Source of the DNA: Sporosarcina ureae
Lineage (GTDB): Bacteria; Bacillota; Bacilli; Bacillales_A; Planococcaceae
Reading direction: 5' to 3'
Assembly: GCF_029267015.1 (NCBI RefSeq)
Contig: NZ_JARIEA010000059.1
Location: forward strand, 93,214 to 157,213
DNA length: 64,000 bases
The stretch's first letter is position 1. Each line of letters begins with the position of its first letter. Below, in pieces: positions 59,522-64,000 of the stretch. Below the pieces are notes generated by a model that was given only the letters and a program-made list of their open reading frames with translations, was not told the DNA's origin and made no database searches. Position numbers and translations under genes: made by a program.

Positions 59522-62044
59522 ATGGCAGATTTGCCAAAAGGCGGAGTGCAGGAAATAAATATTAATACAGAGATGAGAACATCATTTCTGAACTATGCGA
59601 TGAGTGTTATTGTTTCTCGTGCGCTTCCAGACGTTCGTGATGGTTTGAAACCCGTACATCGCCGTATCTTGTATGCTATGCATGATCTCGGAATTACCGC
59701 GGAAAAACCACATAAAAAGTCTGCACGTATTGTAGGGGACGTTATTGGTAAGTATCACCCACACGGTGATAGTGCAGTCTATGACACAATGGTACGGATG
59801 GCGCAAGACTTCAGTTATCGCTACATGCTAGTGGACGGACACGGAAACTTTGGTTCTGTGGATGGAGACGGCGCAGCTGCAATGCGTTATACGGAGTCTC
59901 GTATGTCTCGCATAGCAATGGAATTACTACGCGATCTCAATAAAAATACAGTTGATTTCCAAGCAAACTATGACGAGCAGGAAAAAGAGCCTGCCGTCTT
60001 ACCAGGCCGTTATCCAAACTTACTAGTAAACGGTACATCTGGGATTGCGGTAGGAATGGCAACAAATATTCCTCCCCATCACTTAGGGGAAACGATCGAT
60101 GCTGTACTTGCCTTAGCAGAAAACAGTGCAATTACAACTGAGGAACTGATGGAGATTATTCCTGGCCCAGATTTCCCAACGGGCGGTATGATCCTTGGAC
60201 GTAGTGGAATTCGTCGTGCTTATGAAACAGGCCGTGGTTCCCTAATTATCCGGGGAAAGGCAGAAATCGAAACGGCTACAAACGGTCGTGAAACGATTAT
60301 CGTCAATGAAATACCGTTCCAAGTGAACAAAGCAAAGTTAATCGAGAAGATTGCGGAGCTCGTGCGCGATAAGAAGATTGAAGGCATTACGCACTTGGCA
60401 GATGAATCTGACCGCACAGGGATGCGAATTGTCATTGAAGTACGACGCGATGCCAATGCCAACGTTTTATTGAACAACCTGTATAAACAAACTGCCTTGC
60501 AGACTAGTTTTGGTATCAATATGTTGGCACTTGTAGACAAGCAACCAAAAGTGTTGCCATTGAAAGAAATTCTATACCACTACTTAGAACACCAGAAAGT
60601 GGTCATTCGTCGCCGTACACAATTTGATTTGAATAAAGCAGAAGACCGTGCGCATATCTTAGAAGGACTACGTATAGCGCTTGATCATATTGACCGCATC
60701 ATTGCATTGATCCGCGCGTCTAAGACGACAGGGGAAGCAAAGGCAAGCTTGATGGAGACATTCGAGTTATCCGATCGTCAATCACAAGCTATTCTCGATA
60801 TGCGTTTACAACGCCTAACAGGATTGGAAAGAGATAAGATTGAGTCTGAGTACCAGGAGTTGCTGACACTTATTGCCGAATTGCGTGCGATTTTAGCGGA
60901 TGAAGTAAAATTAATTGAAATAATCCGTGAAGAATTGACTGAAATTAAAGAGCGTTTTTCTGATGAACGTCGAACGGAGATTATGCTGGGCGGTTCTGAA
61001 ATGCTTGAAGATGAAGATTTAATTCCAGTGGAAAACTCCATTGTGACATTAACTCATCAAGGGTATATTAAACGTCTACCAGCCAATACGTATCGCAGTC
61101 AGAAACGTGGCGGTCGTGGAATTCAAGGTATGGGTACGAATGAAGATGACTTTGTAGAGCACTTGTTAAATACATCTACGCATGACACGATTTTATTGTT
61201 TACGAGCAGAGGCCGTGTATTCCGTAAAAAAGGCTATGAAGTTCCTGAATACAGCCGTACTGCCAAAGGCTTGCCGATTATTAACTTGCTAGACTTCCAA
61301 AAAGGTGAAAAGGTTACGGCCATGATCCCAATTGACGAGTTTACTGAAGATCATTATTTGTTCTTCTCGACAAAACAAGGTGTTATTAAACGAACGTCGA
61401 TTATGGACTATGCCAATATTCGTGCGAACGGCTTAATTGCACTAGGATTGCGTGAAGAAGATGAACTGATATCCGTTAGGTCTACTGATGGAACGTCAGA
61501 TATTGCGATCTGTACAAAACAAGGTATGATGATTCGTTTTGACGAAGAAACTATCCGTCCGCTCGGCAGAACTGCCGCAGGTGTACGCGGTATCAGATTG
61601 CGTCTCGAGGATGAAGTAATTGGCATGGATATTGTAGATGCTGGAGATGACATCCTAGTAGTTACTGAGAAGGGGTATGGTAAACGTACGCCTGAAAGTG
61701 AGTACCGATCTCAATCACGTGGCGGTTATGGACTAAAAACTATGCATATGACAGATCGAAATGGCGGTATCGTCGCGATGAAATCGGTTAACGGAGAAGA
61801 AGATTTAATGTTAATTACGATTCACGGGATTTTAATCCGTATGTCGATCAGTGATATTTCTATATTTGGTCGATCTACACAAGGAGTACGACTTATTCGC
61901 TTGGCTGATGATGAACGAGTAGCAACAGTCGCAAAGGTGGAAAAAGATGACGACCTTGAAGAAGAGCTTGATGATCACGTGGAAACATCTGAACAGGTAT
62001 TGCCAGATACAGATATAGATACTGAACTAGATTCAGAAGAATAA
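59522..62044 (+). CDS. gyrA: DNA gyrase subunit A
   Basis: The 840-residue protein has the breakage-reunion domain ([21 protein letters not shown], catalytic Tyr in [12 protein letters not shown]) and six beta-pinwheel blades including the GyrA box [11 protein letters not shown]. It ends in an acidic tail rich in Glu and Asp (about 805-840), like the regulatory tail of some GyrA proteins. It is a single gene behind AAAGGAG, with a strong terminator downstream. Confidence 0.98.
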   Translation: MADLPKGGVQEININTEMRTSFLNYAMSVIVSRALPDVRDGLKPVHRRILYAMHDLGITAEKPHKKSARIVGDVIGKYHPHGDSAVYDTMVRMAQDFSYRYMLVDGHGNFGSVDGDGAAAMRYTESRMSRIAMELLRDLNKNTVDFQANYDEQEKEPAVLPGRYPNLLVNGTSGIAVGMATNIPPHHLGETIDAVLALAENSAITTEELMEIIPGPDFPTGGMILGRSGIRRAYETGRGSLIIRGKAEIETATNGRETIIVNEIPFQVNKAKLIEKIAELVRDKKIEGITHLADESDRTGMRIVIEVRRDANANVLLNNLYKQTALQTSFGINMLALVDKQPKVLPLKEILYHYLEHQKVVIRRRTQFDLNKAEDRAHILEGLRIALDHIDRIIALIRASKTTGEAKASLMETFELSDRQSQAILDMRLQRLTGLERDKIESEYQELLTLIAELRAILADEVKLIEIIREELTEIKERFSDERRTEIMLGGSEMLEDEDLIPVENSIVTLTHQGYIKRLPANTYRSQKRGGRGIQGMGTNEDDFVEHLLNTSTHDTILLFTSRGRVFRKKGYEVPEYSRTAKGLPIINLLDFQKGEKVTAMIPIDEFTEDHYLFFSTKQGVIKRTSIMDYANIRANGLIALGLREEDELISVRSTDGTSDIAICTKQGMMIRFDEETIRPLGRTAAGVRGIRLRLEDEVIGMDIVDAGDDILVVTEKGYGKRTPESEYRSQSRGGYGLKTMHMTDRNGGIVAMKSVNGEEDLMLITIHGILIRMSISDISIFGRSTQGVRLIRLADDERVATVAKVEKDDDLEEELDDHVETSEQVLPDTDIDTELDSEE

Positions 62045-62046
62045 GC

Positions 62047-62092
62047 AAAAGTTATTGGAGAGGTTTAATTTACCCCTCCAATAACTTTTTTT
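62047..62092 (+). terminator. Terminator of gyrBA
   Basis: AAAAGTTATTGGAG (62047-62060) pairs with CTCCAATAACTTTT (62076-62089), followed by a T run. Confidence 0.88.
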
Positions 62093-62187
62093 TACTTTCA
62101 ATAGGAAAATTTGCTCAGACATCTATCCATATAATTGAGAATATTATATGATAATAGATAGAGCGAACAAGAAATCAGGTGAAAACG

Positions 62188-63300
62188 TTGGATATTTACA
62201 AAGAGGTAAGTGAATTGAGGCCGGGTAGTTTTCTAAAAGAGGACCTGTATGTCAATACGAAAAACCCGATTATGGTTAAAGACACTAAGTTAATGCTAGA
62301 GCATTTCGAAATTCTTCATTCATTTGGTATTACCCGCGTTTTGGTTGAGTCAAAGGCACTTAGTAAAACAGACCAAGGACCTGTAGAGCAAATAACGGAA
62401 GTAAAACTAACACCAGAAGTTGAAAGTCTGATGAATCAAAGTGCACCTCCAAAGTCAAGATCAATGGAAACATTATATGACGAGGCAGTAGAATCATACA
62501 GAAAAGAATTTATCAATTATAGATCAGGTAAGAAACTAGACGTCGCGGCAGTGCGTACAATTGTCTTACCGGTAATTCAAGCCTTTTTAGAAAATAAGGA
62601 ATACGTTAGAAGACTAAATGAGTTTTCCTCCATGCAAAACTATCGCGCACATCATTCTATTAGCGTAGGGATTCTAGCAGCATTAATAAGTGATGCTATG
62701 GGATACCCAAGAGGACAAGTACTACAAATTGGTATAGCCGGCGTATTAGCAGATAGCGGTATGGCTAAAGTAGATGAGAAAATTATTGATAAAGTCGCGT
62801 TTCTAACAGGCGAGGAATTGAATGAAGTAAAGAAACACGTGATTCATAGTTTCCAAATGGTTAACGACTCTTCATTAGTACGGCAGGAAATGAAAGTAGC
62901 AATTCTCCAGCATCATGAGCGTTTCGATGGTAGTGGTTATCCGAGAGGGCTGAAAGGGCAAGAGATTACAGAAATCTCCCAAATACTTTCAGTGGCGGAT
63001 GTATACCACGCAATGGTGTCGGAAAGACCGTACAGACAAAAGGAGAGTTCTTTCAAAGTAATTGAGTTAATGAGAGAAGAGGAATTTGGCAAGTTTGATA
63101 TGAAAGTAATTGAAGTACTTCACGAACTGATCAACAAGCTTTCAATTGGAACCAAATTAAAACTAACGACCAATGAGATAGCCGAAGTTATTTATTTACA
63201 CAGAGACTTTCCATTGCGTCCGATAGTGAAGGTTTTAGATACAGGCATCCATATTGACTTATCATCTAACAGAAAAATATCCATTGTTAAGGTCTTTTAA
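62188..63300 (+). CDS. HD-GYP domain protein with altered HD motif
   Basis: The 370-residue cytoplasmic protein has an N-terminal region of unknown type (about 1-115) and an HD-GYP phosphodiesterase-like domain (about 145-330). It shows RAHHSISVGILAALI and the conserved HHERFDGSGYP and VADVYHAM. The usual LHDIGK reads LADSGM, so the His of the HD pair is Ala. It may bind rather than hydrolyse cyclic dinucleotides, or use a different metal set. TTG 62188 is chosen from AGGTGA upstream; an in-frame GTG at 62179 lies in the ribosome site. It precedes the rRNA promoters. Confidence 0.85.
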   Translation: MDIYKEVSELRPGSFLKEDLYVNTKNPIMVKDTKLMLEHFEILHSFGITRVLVESKALSKTDQGPVEQITEVKLTPEVESLMNQSAPPKSRSMETLYDEAVESYRKEFINYRSGKKLDVAAVRTIVLPVIQAFLENKEYVRRLNEFSSMQNYRAHHSISVGILAALISDAMGYPRGQVLQIGIAGVLADSGMAKVDEKIIDKVAFLTGEELNEVKKHVIHSFQMVNDSSLVRQEMKVAILQHHERFDGSGYPRGLKGQEITEISQILSVADVYHAMVSERPYRQKESSFKVIELMREEEFGKFDMKVIEVLHELINKLSIGTKLKLTTNEIAEVIYLHRDFPLRPIVKVLDTGIHIDLSSNRKISIVKVF

Positions 63301-63402
63301 TACACCAAACCCTAAATAAAGAAACAACTAAAGAGATTACGAAGTCTTTAAATCATCATTGTATAGGTGGTTTGTATCTTTCTTTCATTGTAGGTACGCG
63401 GT

Positions 63403-63432
63403 TTCACCATTCTTTTTTAAAAGAATGGTGAA
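63403..63432. other. Hairpin upstream of the rRNA promoters
   Basis: TTCACCATTCTTT pairs perfectly with AAAGAATGGTGAA (63403-63415 with 63420-63432), but no U tract follows. It may be a weak terminator for the HD-GYP gene or an RNA structure. Confidence 0.5.
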
Positions 63433-63437
63433 AAAGC

Positions 63438-63466
63438 TTGCATTCCTTTAAACACGGTGGTATATT
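63438..63466 (+). promoter_or_regulatory. rRNA operon promoter P1
   Basis: TTGCAT (63438-63443), a 17-base spacer and TATATT (63461-63466) direct transcription toward the 16S gene, about 390 bases ahead. Tandem promoters are usual for Bacillus origin-proximal rRNA operons. Confidence 0.65.
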
Positions 63467-63534
63467 TATAAGCGTCGCATTGAGCAGTTGCGAAAACATC
63501 AAACTTAACAAGAAAAACTTTTTAAGTAAAAGTG

Positions 63535-63563
63535 TTGACAACGAAACGATGAGATGTTAATAT
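63535..63563 (+). promoter_or_regulatory. rRNA operon promoter P2
   Basis: A perfect TTGACA (63535-63540), 17-base spacer and TAATAT (63558-63563) form the stronger-looking downstream promoter. The leader that follows contains CCTTGAAAACTGAACAGCAA at 63601-63620, a leader/spacer motif typical of Bacillus rRNA operons. Confidence 0.7.
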
Positions 63564-63851
63564 TAGAAAGTTGCCTCTTACGAGAGACTAACCTTATGAA
63601 CCTTGAAAACTGAACAGCAAAACGTTAATGAAATACAGTTTGTGCCTGGCTTGCCAGTGACATAAACAAAATGAGTATCTTAATTGATGCCAGCAAATGA
63701 AACTCGAGCTAATCGATTTTTCATGTAACTGACTGACAAGGTGTAGTGAAGTACTAGGAGATGAAGGAGAGAAGGAGGGAGCGTACTCAGGTACGTGACC
63801 GACTGACCGACTGAAATCGACGACGTAATTCGCTGCAGATTGTCTGTCAGT

Positions 63852-64000
63852 ATTATGGAGAGTTTGATCCTGGCTCAGGACGAACGCTGGCGGCATGCCT
63901 AATACATGCAAGTCGAGCGAACTGTTGGAAGCTTGCTTCCTTTCAGTTAGCGGCGGACGGGTGAGTAACACGTGGGCAACCTGCCCTTCAGATGGGGATA
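63852..64000 (+). rRNA. rrs: 16S ribosomal RNA, 5' part (cut by window end)
   Basis: The sequence contains the universal 16S start block AGAGTTTGATCCTGGCTCAG and then ACGAACGCTGGCGGCATGCC, TAATACATGCAAGTCGAGCG and GTGAGTAACACGTGGG. The mature 5' end is placed near 63852 by analogy to Bacillus. About 150 bases are in the window. Confidence 0.97.

Noticed and set aside
63403..63432. Intrinsic terminator of the HD-GYP gene
   Set aside because: The stem is good but no U tract follows on either strand, so it is recorded only as a hairpin.
63594..63971. 125-codon minus-strand frame over the rRNA leader
   Set aside because: It overlaps the 16S gene and leader, a common false ORF.

Overview
The window is a 64-kb piece of a low-GC Gram-positive chromosome that spans the replication origin. 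It most likely comes from a spore-forming member of the Planococcaceae (Sporosarcina-like). Evidence seen directly: the order rpmH-oriC-dnaA-dnaN-yaaA-recF-gyrB-gyrA-16S on the right; rnpA-yidC-jag-mnmE-mnmG-rsmG-noc-parA-parB-yyaC on the left; then ychF, rpsF-ssb-rpsR, gdpP-rplI-dnaB, walRKHIJ-htrA and rlmH. YyaC and the SpoIIIJ/Jag pair suggest sporulation. The genus is an inference from gene content, not from a search.

Layout: (1) 1-6016, mixed metabolic genes: a cut-off gene, an ECF transporter S component, malate:quinone oxidoreductase (mqo), a DUF4317 protein, Ohr peroxidase, an alpha/beta hydrolase and a Nudix CoA pyrophosphatase. (2) 6127-13234, a complete haem-iron acquisition (Isd-type) operon on the minus strand. 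It reads from one Fur-boxed promoter: a NEAT protein with a sortase-B signal, a NEAT-NEAT-SLH surface protein, a membrane-tailed NEAT-like protein, an ABC importer (lipoprotein, permease, ATPase) and sortase B. (3) 13348-16938, an unknown beta-rich protein, a TatD hydrolase, a DUF817 membrane protein, a cyclophilin lipoprotein and a DUF1456 protein, with a parS-like site and a perfect Noc-binding site between them. (4) 17013-22003, a thiol-dependent formaldehyde island: an HxlR regulator, glutathione-dependent formaldehyde dehydrogenase, S-formylglutathione hydrolase and the bifunctional glutathione synthetase GshF. (5) 22146-24474, an EamA transporter and an exported nucleosidase-like lipoprotein. 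(6) 24624-50137, the conserved origin-left arm, almost all on the minus strand, co-directional with the leftward fork. (7) 50589-54868, jag/yidC/rnpA/rpmH and the bipartite oriC. (8) 54881-64000, dnaN to gyrA, an HD-GYP-like protein, tandem rRNA promoters and the start of a 16S gene.

The genes cooperate in three main themes. Origin biology includes DnaA boxes on both sides of dnaA, a DnaA-trio/AT-rich unwinding element, ParA/ParB with three parS-like sites, Noc with a Noc site, and a second dense DnaA-box cluster about 28 kb left of dnaA between rlmH and htrA. Cell-envelope control is the WalRK system with its accessory proteins WalH, WalI and WalJ. The haem and formaldehyde/glutathione modules are accessory islands. 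I saw no tRNA, CRISPR, insertion sequence or prophage gene. The least expected items are the pairing of GshF with the formaldehyde pathway, the altered haem-ligand positions in the NEAT domains, the off-origin DnaA-box cluster, the lipoprotein nucleosidase with Asn in place of the catalytic Asp, and the degenerate HD-GYP protein.
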